15,819 nucleotides of DNA from JBOGFI01 sp050743365. GTDB lineage: Bacteria; Actinomycetota; Acidimicrobiia; IMCC26256; JACDBD01. The position numbers and the translations under genes were made by a program. Positions 1-6,457 of this stretch are shown here, one piece after another. Below the pieces are notes generated by a model, which saw nothing but the letters and a program-made list of their open reading frames with translations, was not told the DNA's origin and searched no databases. Position 1 is the first letter of the stretch. Every line of letters starts with the position of its first letter. Where the stretch lies: contig JBOGFI010000246.1 in NCBI GenBank assembly GCA_050743365.1, positions 1-15,819 on the forward strand, written 5' to 3'.

Positions 1-200
1 GCGCCGGGGCGCCCGCAGGGGCGCGGGGAGCCGAGAAGATGGTGCTGCGGGTCGGGGACGACGTCGGGCACGAGACGTTCGGCGAGGGCGTCGTGCTCGA
101 CGTCATCGGCGAGGACGATCGGGCCGAGGCGGTCATCCGCTTCCGCGACGTGGGCGAGAAGCGCCTGCTGTTGGCATGGGCGCCCCTCCGGAAGCTGTAA
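1..200 (+). CDS. pcrA: ATP-dependent DNA helicase PcrA/UvrD, C-terminal end (partial)
   Basis: This is the 3' end of a gene that starts outside the window; the frame begins at base 3 and ends at TAA 198-200, giving about 65 residues. The tail reads GDDVGHETFGEGVVLDVIG, then an AVIRF strand and KRLLLAWAPLRKL. That is the small beta-barrel (Tudor-like) C-terminal domain of the superfamily 1A helicases PcrA and UvrD, which in known members contacts RNA polymerase. The helicase motor motifs lie upstream and cannot be seen, so the assignment rests on this tail alone. PcrA unwinds DNA with 3'-to-5' polarity in repair and in clearing stalled complexes. The next gene starts 11 nt after the stop on the same strand, so they may be cotranscribed. 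Confidence 0.85.
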   Translation, partial: AGAPAGARGAEKMVLRVGDDVGHETFGEGVVLDVIGEDDRAEAVIRFRDVGEKRLLLAWAPLRKL

Positions 201-211
201 GGGACGCCCGC

Positions 212-673
212 GTGCACAGTTACCGGGCCCGCTGCACGTGGCGCGGCTCGACCGGTGGCGGCTACGAGTCCTACGACCGCACCCACGCCGCCGCCGCGCC
301 GCCCGCGGGCGCCGCGCTCACGCTGTCGTCGGACCCGGCGTTTCGCGGCGACCCCGCGCTCCTGAACCCGGAGCAGCTGGTGGTGCTGGCGGCCTCGTCG
401 TGCCAGCTGCTGTCGTTTCTCGCCGTGGTCGCCCGTGCCCGCCTCGACGTGCTCGAGTACGACGACGACGCCGAGGCGGTGATGGACGAGGACGAGCCGC
501 CGGCGCGGATCACCCGCATCACGCTGCGGCCCCGGATCGTGCTGGCCGAGGGACCGACCCGGGAGCGGGTCGAGCACCTCGTGGCGGTTGCGCACCGCGA
601 GTGCTACATCGCCAACTCGCTGCGGTCCGAGATCGCGATCGAGCCCAAGATCGAGTTCCGCCGCGCCACCTAG
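212..673 (+). CDS. OsmC family protein (peroxiredoxin-like)
   Basis: A 153-residue protein with the full OsmC/Ohr family pattern. It has an N-terminal strand with WRGSTGGGY, then LSSDPAFRGDPALLNPEQL, then the helix with SSC (Cys64), and near the C-terminus HRECYIANS (Cys131). The two cysteines match the peroxidatic and resolving pair with which OsmC/Ohr proteins reduce organic hydroperoxides. The sequence is closer to the OsmC branch than to Ohr proper, so the true substrate is uncertain. I chose GTG 212 because AAGGGA (199-204) sits 7 nt upstream. An in-frame ATG at 176 would overlap the helicase gene and has no such site. A hairpin follows the stop codon. Confidence 0.85.
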   Translation: MHSYRARCTWRGSTGGGYESYDRTHAAAAPPAGAALTLSSDPAFRGDPALLNPEQLVVLAASSCQLLSFLAVVARARLDVLEYDDDAEAVMDEDEPPARITRITLRPRIVLAEGPTRERVEHLVAVAHRECYIANSLRSEIAIEPKIEFRRAT

Positions 674-714
674 ATGCGTGCATGAAGCGCGCATCGCGCG
701 CTTGAGGTACGCAT
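674..714. terminator. Nested hairpin between convergent genes
   Basis: Inner stem AAGCGCGC/GCGCGCTT (685-692 with 696-703) is a perfect 8-bp stem with a 3-nt loop. It is enclosed by outer stem ATGCGT/ACGCAT (674-679 with 709-714), with symmetric 5-nt internal loops. It starts at the base after the OsmC stop codon and touches the stop codon of the opposing gene, so it could terminate both transcripts. There is no T-tract on either side. Confidence 0.5.
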
Positions 715-1169
715 CATGCGCGGGCGGGGGCGGGAAGCCGCTTGCGTAGGTCGATGATCAGGATGTCCTCGTCGGGCCCCCTCGCCGGCACCGACACCGC
801 GAATCGCTCGAGCTCGACGCTGCGGAGTCGCTTCGCTCCGCACACGAACCGTCCCAGCTGGTCCTTCCACTTCACCGAACAGCCCGGCAGCGTGGACTGG
901 TTGACAGCGAGCGCGGCGACCCCGCCCTCCTCGAGCGCGAAGACGATGCTGCGGTCACCGCCGAACGGGTCGGCGACGTAGAACGGACCACCGTCGCGCA
1001 GCTGCCTCTCGATGTCGGAGGCGAGCCCGGCCTCGAAGGGCTGGTACTCGCCGGGGGCATCGCCCCGCCCGGTCGCGAACAGGATGACCGCCGCCATCAA
1101 CAGACCCGCGGCCACGGCAGCGGCGCCGGCGACGAGCAGCAGTCGGAGGTCGCTGCGGGCAGGAGGCAC
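714..1169 (-). CDS. Membrane-anchored protein with a Rieske-like domain lacking the usual ligands
   Basis: A 151-residue protein with one hydrophobic segment (about 9-32) that looks like a signal anchor, followed by an exported soluble domain of about 110 residues. The section LAVNQSTLPGCSVKWKDQL followed by GRFVCGAKRL and a closing ILIIDL strand follows the spacing of Rieske proteins, where a GC-x-V-x-W stretch precedes F-x-C-P-C-H-G. Here only two cysteines remain (Cys97 and Cys110). Both ligand histidines and the other cysteines are absent, so a 2Fe-2S cluster is unlikely; a disulfide is possible. Start GTG 1167-1169 has only a weak G-rich ribosome site. The gene converges on the OsmC gene and diverges from the B12 operon. 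The family assignment is inference and the function is unknown. Confidence 0.6.
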   Translation of the reverse strand: MPPARSDLRLLLVAGAAAVAAGLLMAAVILFATGRGDAPGEYQPFEAGLASDIERQLRDGGPFYVADPFGGDRSIVFALEEGGVAALAVNQSTLPGCSVKWKDQLGRFVCGAKRLRSVELERFAVSVPARGPDEDILIIDLRKRLPAPARA

Positions 1170-1217
1170 GGCCCCAGTGAATGCAGCGGCACGTGGCCGA
1201 GTCCAGTCGAGCCTGGG

Positions 1218-1223
1218 TATCGT
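1218..1223 (+). promoter_or_regulatory. Candidate -10 box for the B12-sucCD operon
   Basis: TATCGT fits the TANNNT -10 pattern and lies 30 nt before the B12-protein start codon, leaving room for a short leader that contains GAGGGAG (1238-1244). No convincing -35 box is visible 17-18 nt upstream. This is the only sizeable gap (84 bp) before the operon and lies between divergent genes. Confidence 0.35.
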
Positions 1224-1252
1224 GCCCCGTTGCCAGCGAGGGAGCAGTGCCC

Positions 1253-1669
1253 ATGCAGCGGCGCTACCGCGTCGTGATCGCCAAGCCCGGCCTCGACGGC
1301 CACGACCGTGGCGCGAAGGTGATCGCCCGCGCCCTGCGCGACGCCGGCTTCGAGGTGATCTACACCGGCCTGCACCAGACCCCCGAGCAGGTGGCCGAGA
1401 CCGCCCTCCAGGAGGACGCCGACGCGGTGGGGCTCTCGGTCCTGTCAGGCGCCCACCTCACCCTGTTCCCGCGCGTGATCGAGCTGCTGCGCGAGAAGGG
1501 TGTGGGCGACGTGCTCGTGTTCGGCGGCGGCATCATCCCCGATGCCGACGTCGGGCCGCTGCGGGACGCCGGTGTCGCGGCGGTGTTCACGCCGGGCACG
1601 CCGCTGCCCGCGATCGTCAATTGGCTGGAGCCGGCGCTCGACGCCCGGGAGGCCCAGCTCGCCAACTAA
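1253..1669 (+). CDS. Stand-alone B12-binding protein, methylmalonyl-CoA mutase C-terminal (small subunit) type
   Basis: A 138-residue protein that is only a cobalamin-binding Rossmann domain. It carries the base-off/His-on signature D15-G-H17-D-R-G20, then S62-V-L64-SGAH and the G91-G92-G93 turn. The family supplies adenosylcobalamin to acyl-CoA mutases. In two-component enzymes it pairs with a separate TIM-barrel subunit, which turns (R)-methylmalonyl-CoA into succinyl-CoA. No catalytic subunit is visible here, so the partner must lie elsewhere. GAGGGAG (1238-1244) is 8 nt before ATG 1253; an upstream in-frame ATG at 1181 would add a tail not seen in the family. sucC begins 13 nt after the stop, so the product succinyl-CoA would pass to the enzyme encoded next door. 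The mutase substrate (methylmalonyl-, ethylmalonyl- or isobutyryl-CoA) cannot be told from this domain. Confidence 0.85.
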   Translation: MQRRYRVVIAKPGLDGHDRGAKVIARALRDAGFEVIYTGLHQTPEQVAETALQEDADAVGLSVLSGAHLTLFPRVIELLREKGVGDVLVFGGGIIPDADVGPLRDAGVAAVFTPGTPLPAIVNWLEPALDAREAQLAN

Positions 1670-1682
1670 CGAGCGAGGGAAG

Positions 1683-2837
1683 ATGGACCTGTTCGAGTAC
1701 CAGGGCAAGCAGCTGTTCGCGCGCTACGACATCCCGGTCTCGCCCGGCGAGGCCGTGACGACGGTCGACGCCGCCGTTGCCGCCGCCGACCGCATCGGCT
1801 ATCCGGTGGTGGTGAAGGCACAGGTGCAGGTGGGCGGGCGCGGGAAGGCGGGCGGCATCAAGCTCGCCGGTGATCCCGAGGAGGCCCGCACCCACGCCGG
1901 CGCCATCCTCGGCATGGACATCAGGGGCCACACCGTCGGCACCCTGTGGGTCGAGAAGGCGAGCGACATCGCCGACGAGTACTACGCGTCGTTCACGCTC
2001 GACCGGGCGGCCAAGCTCCATCTCGGCATGCTCTCGGCCAGGGGCGGCGTCGACATCGAGCAGGTCGCGGCCGAGGACCCAGGCGCCATCGCCCGCCTCC
2101 ACGTCGACCCCGTCGACGGGCTGAGCGAGCAGCGGTGCCGCGACTGGGTCGAGCAGGCGAGGCTCGACCCGGCCGCTCGCGACGGCACCGTCGAGATCCT
2201 GATGAAGCTGTACCGTGCCTATACCGACGGCGACGCCGACCTGGTCGAGATCAACCCGCTCGTCCTGCTGACCGATGGCCGGGTGCACGCGCTCGACGCC
2301 AAGGTCTCGCTCGACTCCAACGCCGGCTTCCGTCACCCGGAGTGGGAGGACTACGACGCGACCCAGGTGCTCGACGCGCGCGAGCGTGCCGCCAAGGAGA
2401 AGGGCCTCAACTACATCGGGCTCGAGGGAAGCGTCGGCATCATCGGCAACGGCGCCGGGCTCGTGATGAGCACGCTCGACGTCGTCAACCAGGTCGGGGG
2501 CCAACCGGCCAACTTCCTCGACGTCGGGGGTGGCGCGGGCGCCGATCTGCTCGCCAATGCCGTCGAGGTCATCAACGACGACCCCGACGTGCGGGCCATC
2601 CTCGTCAACATCTTCGGCGGCATCACGAAGTGCGACGAGGTCGCGCTCGGCATCGTGGAGGCGCTGGAGCGGGTCGACTTGCGTTCGCCGATCGTCGTGC
2701 GCCTCGACGGCACCAACGCCGCCGAGGGACGGGTCATCCTCGAGGAGCGCGCATCGGCCCAGCTGATCGCCCAGCCCACCATGCTCGACGCCGCCCGCAA
2801 GGCGGTCGAGCTCGCTGCTGGCGCCAAAGGCCAGTGA
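1683..2837 (+). CDS. sucC: Succinyl-CoA synthetase (ADP/GDP-forming), beta subunit
   Basis: A 384-residue protein, normal length for SucC. The N-terminus MDLFEYQGKQLF and the ATP-grasp stretch VVKAQVQVGGRGKAGGIKLA are diagnostic. The metal/nucleotide region DLVEINPLVLL and the C-terminal CoA-ligase half (GLEGSVGIIGNGAGL, then LDVGGGA and NIFGGITKCDEVA) are also present. With SucD it interconverts succinyl-CoA and succinate while making a nucleoside triphosphate in the TCA cycle. Nucleotide preference cannot be read reliably. The gene starts 13 nt after the B12 protein, with GAGGGA (1675-1680) unusually close to the ATG. The leader GAGCGAGGGAAG resembles a shortened form of the repeat tail seen before other genes here. 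Confidence 0.97.
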   Translation: MDLFEYQGKQLFARYDIPVSPGEAVTTVDAAVAAADRIGYPVVVKAQVQVGGRGKAGGIKLAGDPEEARTHAGAILGMDIRGHTVGTLWVEKASDIADEYYASFTLDRAAKLHLGMLSARGGVDIEQVAAEDPGAIARLHVDPVDGLSEQRCRDWVEQARLDPAARDGTVEILMKLYRAYTDGDADLVEINPLVLLTDGRVHALDAKVSLDSNAGFRHPEWEDYDATQVLDARERAAKEKGLNYIGLEGSVGIIGNGAGLVMSTLDVVNQVGGQPANFLDVGGGAGADLLANAVEVINDDPDVRAILVNIFGGITKCDEVALGIVEALERVDLRSPIVVRLDGTNAAEGRVILEERASAQLIAQPTMLDAARKAVELAAGAKGQ

Positions 2838-2847
2838 GCGCGACCAG
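2836..2847 (+). repeat. Isolated copy of the 12-nt repeat tail before sucD
   Basis: GAGCGCGACCAG, overlapping the sucC stop codon and ending 10 nt before the sucD GTG. The same 12 nt ends the long repeat elements before the DUF4190 gene, purH and folD, but here the upstream hairpin is missing. All four copies lie just before a start codon on the + strand. Confidence 0.6.
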
Positions 2848-2857
2848 ATAGGCAGGC

Positions 2858-3745
2858 GTGAGCATCTTCGTCGACGAGCACACCAAGGTCGTGTACCAGG
2901 GGCTCACCGGGAGCCAGGGCCGCTTCCACGGCCTCCGCAACCGCGCCTACGGCACCCAGGTCGTGGCCGGCACCAATCCCAAGAAGGCCGGCACCGACGT
3001 CGAGGGCGTCCCCATCTTCGCCACCGTCGCCGACGCCGCCGGCGCCACCGGCGCGACCGTCTCGTGCGTGTTCATCCCCGCGCCGGGCGTCGAGCGCGCC
3101 GTGCTGGAGGCGGCCCGAGCGGGGATGGAGCTGGTCGTGGTGGTCACCGAGGGGGTGCCTGCTCACGACGAGGCCCGCTTCTACAACGAGCTGCGCCGCA
3201 ACCACCCGGCGACGCAGCTGCTCGGACCGAACTGTCCCGGCATCATCTCGCCCGGCAAGTGCAACATCGGGATCACGCCGGGGGAGATCGCGCTGCCGGG
3301 CGGGCCGGTCGGCATCGTGAGCCGGTCGGGCACGCTCACCTACCAGGCGCTCCACGAGATGACCCGGCAGGGCATCGGCCAGACCACCTGCGCCGGCATC
3401 GGCGGCGACCCGGTGCCGGGTACGAGCTTCATCGACTGCCTCGGGCGCTTCGAGGCCGACCCCGACACGAAGGCGGTCATCATGATCGGCGAGATCGGCG
3501 GATCCGCCGAGGAGGAGGCCGCCGACTTCATCAAGGCGAAGATGAGCAAGCCGGTCGTCGCCTACATCGCCGGCGTCACCGCGCCGCCGGGCAAGAAGAT
3601 GGGCCACGCCGGCGCCATCGTCTCGGGCAACAAGGGCACCGCCGAGGCCAAGATCGCCGCGCTGGAGGACGCCGGCTGCCGGGTGGCCCGCAACCCGACC
3701 GAGATCGGCGGCCTCATGGCGGAGGTGGTCGGGGGCCTTCGATAG
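2858..3745 (+). CDS. sucD: Succinyl-CoA synthetase, alpha subunit
   Basis: A 295-residue protein. MSIFVDEHTKVVYQGLTGSQGRFH is the N-terminal CoA-binding Rossmann start; GPNCPGIISPGKCNIGI and GIVSRSGTLTYQ follow in the usual order. The phosphohistidine loop is KKMGH250AGAIVSG; His250 is phosphorylated during catalysis. It forms the synthetase with SucC, encoded immediately upstream. GTG 2858 is chosen because the protein begins exactly where SucD proteins do; the ribosome site (AGGCAGG) is modest. The gap to sucC is 20 nt. A 111-nt gap, almost entirely a repeat element, follows before the next gene. Confidence 0.97.
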   Translation: MSIFVDEHTKVVYQGLTGSQGRFHGLRNRAYGTQVVAGTNPKKAGTDVEGVPIFATVADAAGATGATVSCVFIPAPGVERAVLEAARAGMELVVVVTEGVPAHDEARFYNELRRNHPATQLLGPNCPGIISPGKCNIGITPGEIALPGGPVGIVSRSGTLTYQALHEMTRQGIGQTTCAGIGGDPVPGTSFIDCLGRFEADPDTKAVIMIGEIGGSAEEEAADFIKAKMSKPVVAYIAGVTAPPGKKMGHAGAIVSGNKGTAEAKIAALEDAGCRVARNPTEIGGLMAEVVGGLR

Positions 3746-3752
3746 GGTCTCA

Positions 3753-3856
3753 GAGGTGCCATCCACCGGCGTGACCATCGCCATTGCGCGGGAGCGGCGA
3801 GCGTCCCGAACGGCGCCGGCAGGTACCCTGCCGGCGAGCGAGCGCGACCAGTAGAG
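3753..3856 (+). repeat. Pre-start intergenic repeat element, copy A
   Basis: About 104 bp, starting 7 nt after the sucD stop and ending at the ATG of the DUF4190 gene. Parts in order: a variable head with TGCCATCCAC; the conserved block CATTGCGCGGGAGCGGCGAG (3782-3801); a short hairpin CGGGA/TCCCG; a 10-bp hairpin (3814-3823 with 3827-3836, loop TAC); then GAGCGAGCGCGACCAG (3836-3851), a 5-nt purine-rich spacer and ATG. Copies B and C share the blocks, order and final spacing. Orientation is given by the downstream gene. The class of element is not recognised. Confidence 0.8.
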
Positions 3857-4189
3857 ATGACGCAACCGCCGGGTTCTCCGCAGCCGCCGTCGTGGGCCGG
3901 GTGGAGCCAGCCGGCGGGGTCGATCTACCCGGGTGTCTCGCCCCCGGTTCAGACGACGAGCGGGCTGGCGGTGGCGGCACTCGTCACCGGCCTCTTCTTC
4001 TGGTGCTTCGTCGTGCCCGGCGTGGTCGCGGTGGTCCTCGGCTACCTCGCGCTCGAGCAGATCGCCGACTCCGGCGGCACGAAGCGCGGCCGGGGCATGG
4101 CCATCGCCGGCATCGTGCTGGGCTGGGTCGGTATCGGCCTGCTCGGCATCGCCGCGCTGGTCTGGGTGATCAGCCTGCTCGCGAGCTGA
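3857..4189 (+). CDS. DUF4190 domain membrane protein
   Basis: A 110-residue protein. Residues 1-35 are a Pro/Gly/Ser-rich cytoplasmic-type tail (QPPGSPQPP, GVSPPVQ). After this come two hydrophobic segments (about 37-66 and 82-108) around the hallmark GYLALEQIADSGGTKRGRGMAIAGIVLGW. That pattern (LG-x-IAL-x-QI-x-x-SGG-x-x-GRGLAIAG-x-x-LG) defines DUF4190, a common actinobacterial two-helix membrane family of unknown function. ATG 3857 follows the repeat tail by 5 nt, with only a purine-rich TAGAG spacer as ribosome site. It may be transcribed with sucCD, but its link to succinate metabolism is only positional. Confidence 0.85.
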   Translation: MTQPPGSPQPPSWAGWSQPAGSIYPGVSPPVQTTSGLAVAALVTGLFFWCFVVPGVVAVVLGYLALEQIADSGGTKRGRGMAIAGIVLGWVGIGLLGIAALVWVISLLAS

Positions 4190-4193
4190 GGCC

Positions 4194-4206
4194 GCGCCTT
4201 CGGCGC
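4194..4206. terminator. Short GC hairpin at a convergent junction
   Basis: GCGCC-TTC-GGCGC, a 5-bp stem with 3-nt loop, lies in the 21 bp between the DUF4190 stop and the stop of the opposing DUF4202 gene. The stem is short and lacks a T-tract, so termination is only plausible. Confidence 0.3.
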
Positions 4207-4210
4207 CACT

Positions 4211-4801
4211 TCAGTCAGCCAGGGCGCGCTCGAGCACAGCACGGTCGTCGGCGCCGAGCTCCAGGCTCAGGGCGAGGCGCCGGCCCTCGTCGCTCATCTT
4301 GGCGAGGGTCTTGCGGACCACACCGTCCATCTTCTCGTCGTCGAGACGCGCCGACAGCTCGTGGAGCTGGGTCTCGAGGAAGACGAGGCACAGCGCATCT
4401 TCCAGCGCCTGCACGTCGGGGTCGCGGCCCAGGCCCCGCTTGCGGACGATCGACTGGACCCGCTCGACGGCCGCCGGCGCGTACCCGGCGCGCTCCAGGA
4501 TCTCACCGGTGAGCTCGGAGTGGAGATCGTGGAGCGCGCGGCGCCACTTCAGGTAGCCGGCACGCCCGGCGGGATACGACTCCCTCGGGATGCTCCAGCG
4601 CCGTACGTGGTGGGCTCGTGCTGCGAGCAGCAGCTCCTCGCCGGCGTCGGGCCGGAGCCGGCGCACCCACTCGCTCGCCAGCTCGGCGTGCGCAACCTCC
4701 TTGGGCCGCTCCTCACCGCGAACGACGATCCGGTTCGGGTCGTCGGCGTTGGCGGCGTCGATGGCGGCGACGGCACGCTCGAACCGGTCGCCCCCTTCCA
4801 T
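4211..4801 (-). CDS. DUF4202 family protein
   Basis: A 196-residue soluble protein matching the DUF4202 pattern throughout. It begins RFERAVAAIDAANADDPNRI and continues with GEERPKEVAHAELASEWV, AARAHHVRRWSIPRESYPAGRAGYLKWR, and RKRGLGRDPDVQALEDALCLVFLE. The conserved ARAHH, RRW and late E-D residues look like an all-helical HD-type metal site, but that is inference. The biochemical role is unknown to me. ATG 4799-4801 is 9 nt downstream of the stop of the ten-helix membrane protein gene, so the two are probably cotranscribed. Only a weak GGTGG ribosome site precedes it. Confidence 0.85.
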   Translation of the reverse strand: MEGGDRFERAVAAIDAANADDPNRIVVRGEERPKEVAHAELASEWVRRLRPDAGEELLLAARAHHVRRWSIPRESYPAGRAGYLKWRRALHDLHSELTGEILERAGYAPAAVERVQSIVRKRGLGRDPDVQALEDALCLVFLETQLHELSARLDDEKMDGVVRKTLAKMSDEGRRLALSLELGADDRAVLERALAD

Positions 4802-4810
4802 GCCACCAGC

Positions 4811-5866
4811 CTACGAAGCCGGGGCCACTGCCTCCTCGTCGTCGGGCTCTCCCAGCAGCCGGCTCAGGAACGCCGCGCCGACGACGGTGCCGGCGCCGAC
4901 GAGCATCACGAAGACGGCGAAGGCGACCGCCGAGTCGTCCGGGTCGACGATGTCGCCGACGACCACGGTTACGCCGACGGTCGCAGTGAGCGCCCCGAGC
5001 CACGTCGACGCCCGCCGGTCGCGGCCCGCAGCGCCCACATAGCCGATCCCGAGGCCCACGACGACCGCGAGGATGCCGCCGCCGATGGCGCCGGCGTCCA
5101 CGCCCACGATGATCGCGCCCGTGACGGCAGCCACGATCCCGCCCACCGCGAACGGTGTCGCCACCCCCTGCCGCTGTTGCCGGTCCAGCAACCACGCACC
5201 CGCGAGGTACGCGGCCCCGATGACGAGGGACACCACCCCCGCGTCGGTCTCGGCGCCCGACTCCGGGAACTCCTCCTCTTCCTCGAAGTCCTCGTCGAAC
5301 GAAGTGCTCGACTCCGTCTGGATCTCGCCCAGCTCGTTCGTGCCCGCCACCTCGCCAGCGATCCAGCCCCACACGAACAGCAGGGCGACGCCGAGCAGGA
5401 CCGCCCGCCCGCGTGTCGGCCCCAGGAGGTAGAGCGCGGTCAGGCTCGCCACCGACAGCAGGTAGAAGGCTGTGAGCGAGCCCGAGCTCGACTCGACCGT
5501 GATCGCGAAGAACCACAGCGACGGCGCTCCGATGACGACCGCGGCGACACAGCCCGAGCGCACCGGCCCCGGCGTCCTGAGCATCACGACCAGCGCGACC
5601 ACCACGAGGAGGACACTGAGCAGGGCGCCGACCCCACCCGACCCGTCGTCCTCCGCGCTGTCGATGCCGAGCACGATCACCCCGACGGCGACGAGCGCGC
5701 CCCCGCCGGCTCCGATGGCGTGGCTCAGGAACGGCTGCGCCCGCCGCCGGCCCCGCCAGCCGAGCCGGTCGAGCCACTCGAGCACGCGGTTCGGACCGGG
5801 TGGCGGACCGGCCGGCGGGCCGGGTGGCGGACCGGCCGGCGGGCCGCTAGGGCTCGCGTGCGTCAT
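4811..5866 (-). CDS. Proline-rich, ten-helix integral membrane protein (unrecognised family)
   Basis: A 351-residue protein. Residues 8-25 are a Gly/Pro/Ala tail (GPPAGPPP repeated), followed by a basic amphipathic stretch (WLDRLGWRGRRR). About ten hydrophobic segments follow, near 47-68, 78-97, 104-124, 129-148, 153-172, 208-227, 236-258, 260-280, 288-305 and 311-335. Between segments 5 and 6 lies a very acidic loop (about 179-207, including DEDFEEEEEF). The C-terminus is acidic (GEPDDEEA). No catalytic motif or transporter signature is recognised. ATG 5864-5866 is chosen as the first residue before the Pro-rich tail; no clear ribosome site precedes it. It lies 26 bp downstream of the 169-residue membrane protein and 9 bp upstream of the DUF4202 gene. 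Confidence 0.7.
   Translation of the reverse strand: MTHASPSGPPAGPPPGPPAGPPPGPNRVLEWLDRLGWRGRRRAQPFLSHAIGAGGGALVAVGVIVLGIDSAEDDGSGGVGALLSVLLVVVALVVMLRTPGPVRSGCVAAVVIGAPSLWFFAITVESSSGSLTAFYLLSVASLTALYLLGPTRGRAVLLGVALLFVWGWIAGEVAGTNELGEIQTESSTSFDEDFEEEEEFPESGAETDAGVVSLVIGAAYLAGAWLLDRQQRQGVATPFAVGGIVAAVTGAIIVGVDAGAIGGGILAVVVGLGIGYVGAAGRDRRASTWLGALTATVGVTVVVGDIVDPDDSAVAFAVFVMLVGAGTVVGAAFLSRLLGEPDDEEAVAPAS
5798..5845. repeat. Two perfect 24-bp tandem repeats inside a coding region
   Basis: Units 5798-5821 and 5822-5845 are identical. Read on the - strand each encodes the eight residues GPPAGPPP in the N-terminal tail of the ten-helix membrane protein. The length is a multiple of three, so copy-number change would keep the frame. 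Confidence 0.9.
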
Positions 5867-5892
5867 CGAGCGGGATGTGGACGGGGCTTGGG

Positions 5893-6402
5893 TCAGGCCG
5901 GCGGAGGAGGCGGTGGGGGAGGCGGAGGAGGCGGAGGAGGCGGTGGTGTGCCGGCGGATCCGCCGATTCGGGGTCCCATCGCCCGTCTCGCCTCGGTCGT
6001 CATGATGATCGTTCCCACGAACGCGCCGACGGCGCCGATCAGCACCAGGTAGTAGCCGAACCCGAAGTCGGTCTCGCCCTTCTCGACGAGCAGGAAGGCG
6101 AGCGCAAGGATGGCGGAGAAGAAGCCGAGTGCCAGGAGGAGCTGGCCGTAGCCGAAGCCGAGCACGCCGCGGCCGAGGTTGGCGTTGGCGAACTTCGTCA
6201 GTGCCACGAGCCCCCCGGCGACGACCGCGAAGAGCACGATGAGGGTGGCGACCGGGAAGAGGCCCTCGCCCCACGCGCTCGTCGTGTCGTCGTCGAAGCC
6301 GGGGCCGAAGTCGACCTTGTAGAACGGCAGGAACGAGCCGATCAGGACCAGGGCGCCCCCGGCCATGACCACGATCTCGCCTGGTGTGACCTTCTTGTCC
6401 AT
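5893..6402 (-). CDS. Four-helix membrane protein with a C-terminal polyproline tail
   Basis: A 169-residue protein. It begins MDKKVTPGEIVVMAGG and has hydrophobic segments near 8-28, 47-69, 84-106 and 115-135. A short basic linker (EARRAMGPRIGG) is followed by sixteen consecutive prolines and a final alanine. It resembles the 156-residue protein upstream (MDLNKLTLGDRVVG start, PF/PW-aromatic-D motif after helix 1, four helices, Pro/Ala tail), so the two are probably paralogs. The function is not recognised; the family look is of small actinobacterial membrane proteins. ATG 6400-6402 has only GAG nearby; a stronger GGAGG lies 18 nt upstream. A terminator separates it from the paralog, so it probably has its own promoter. 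Confidence 0.75.
   Translation of the reverse strand: MDKKVTPGEIVVMAGGALVLIGSFLPFYKVDFGPGFDDDTTSAWGEGLFPVATLIVLFAVVAGGLVALTKFANANLGRGVLGFGYGQLLLALGFFSAILALAFLLVEKGETDFGFGYYLVLIGAVGAFVGTIIMTTEARRAMGPRIGGSAGTPPPPPPPPPPPPPPPPA
5899..5946 (-). repeat. Polyproline-coding microsatellite-like tract
   Basis: A G-rich (+ strand) run of CGG/AGG/TGG/GGG triplets, largely CGGAGGAGG units, encodes 16 prolines in a row on the - strand at the C-terminus of the four-helix membrane protein. Mixed codons (CCG, CCT, CCA, CCC) suggest selection for proline rather than pure slippage. Confidence 0.9.
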
Positions 6403-6457
6403 GGCTCAAGCAGAACATGGCCTCCGGGCGATTGCAAGGATCCGCCGTCTCTGCACG

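Noticed and set aside
1181..1252. B12-binding protein start at ATG 1181
   Set aside because: The extra 24 residues have no family counterpart and no ribosome site. ATG 1253 has GAGGGAG at good spacing.
6377..6418. ATG at 6418 (- strand) with an ideal GGAGG as the start of the 169-residue membrane protein
   Set aside because: It is out of frame with that protein; translation from it gives a low-complexity Arg-rich sequence. It was kept only as a possible regulatory curiosity.
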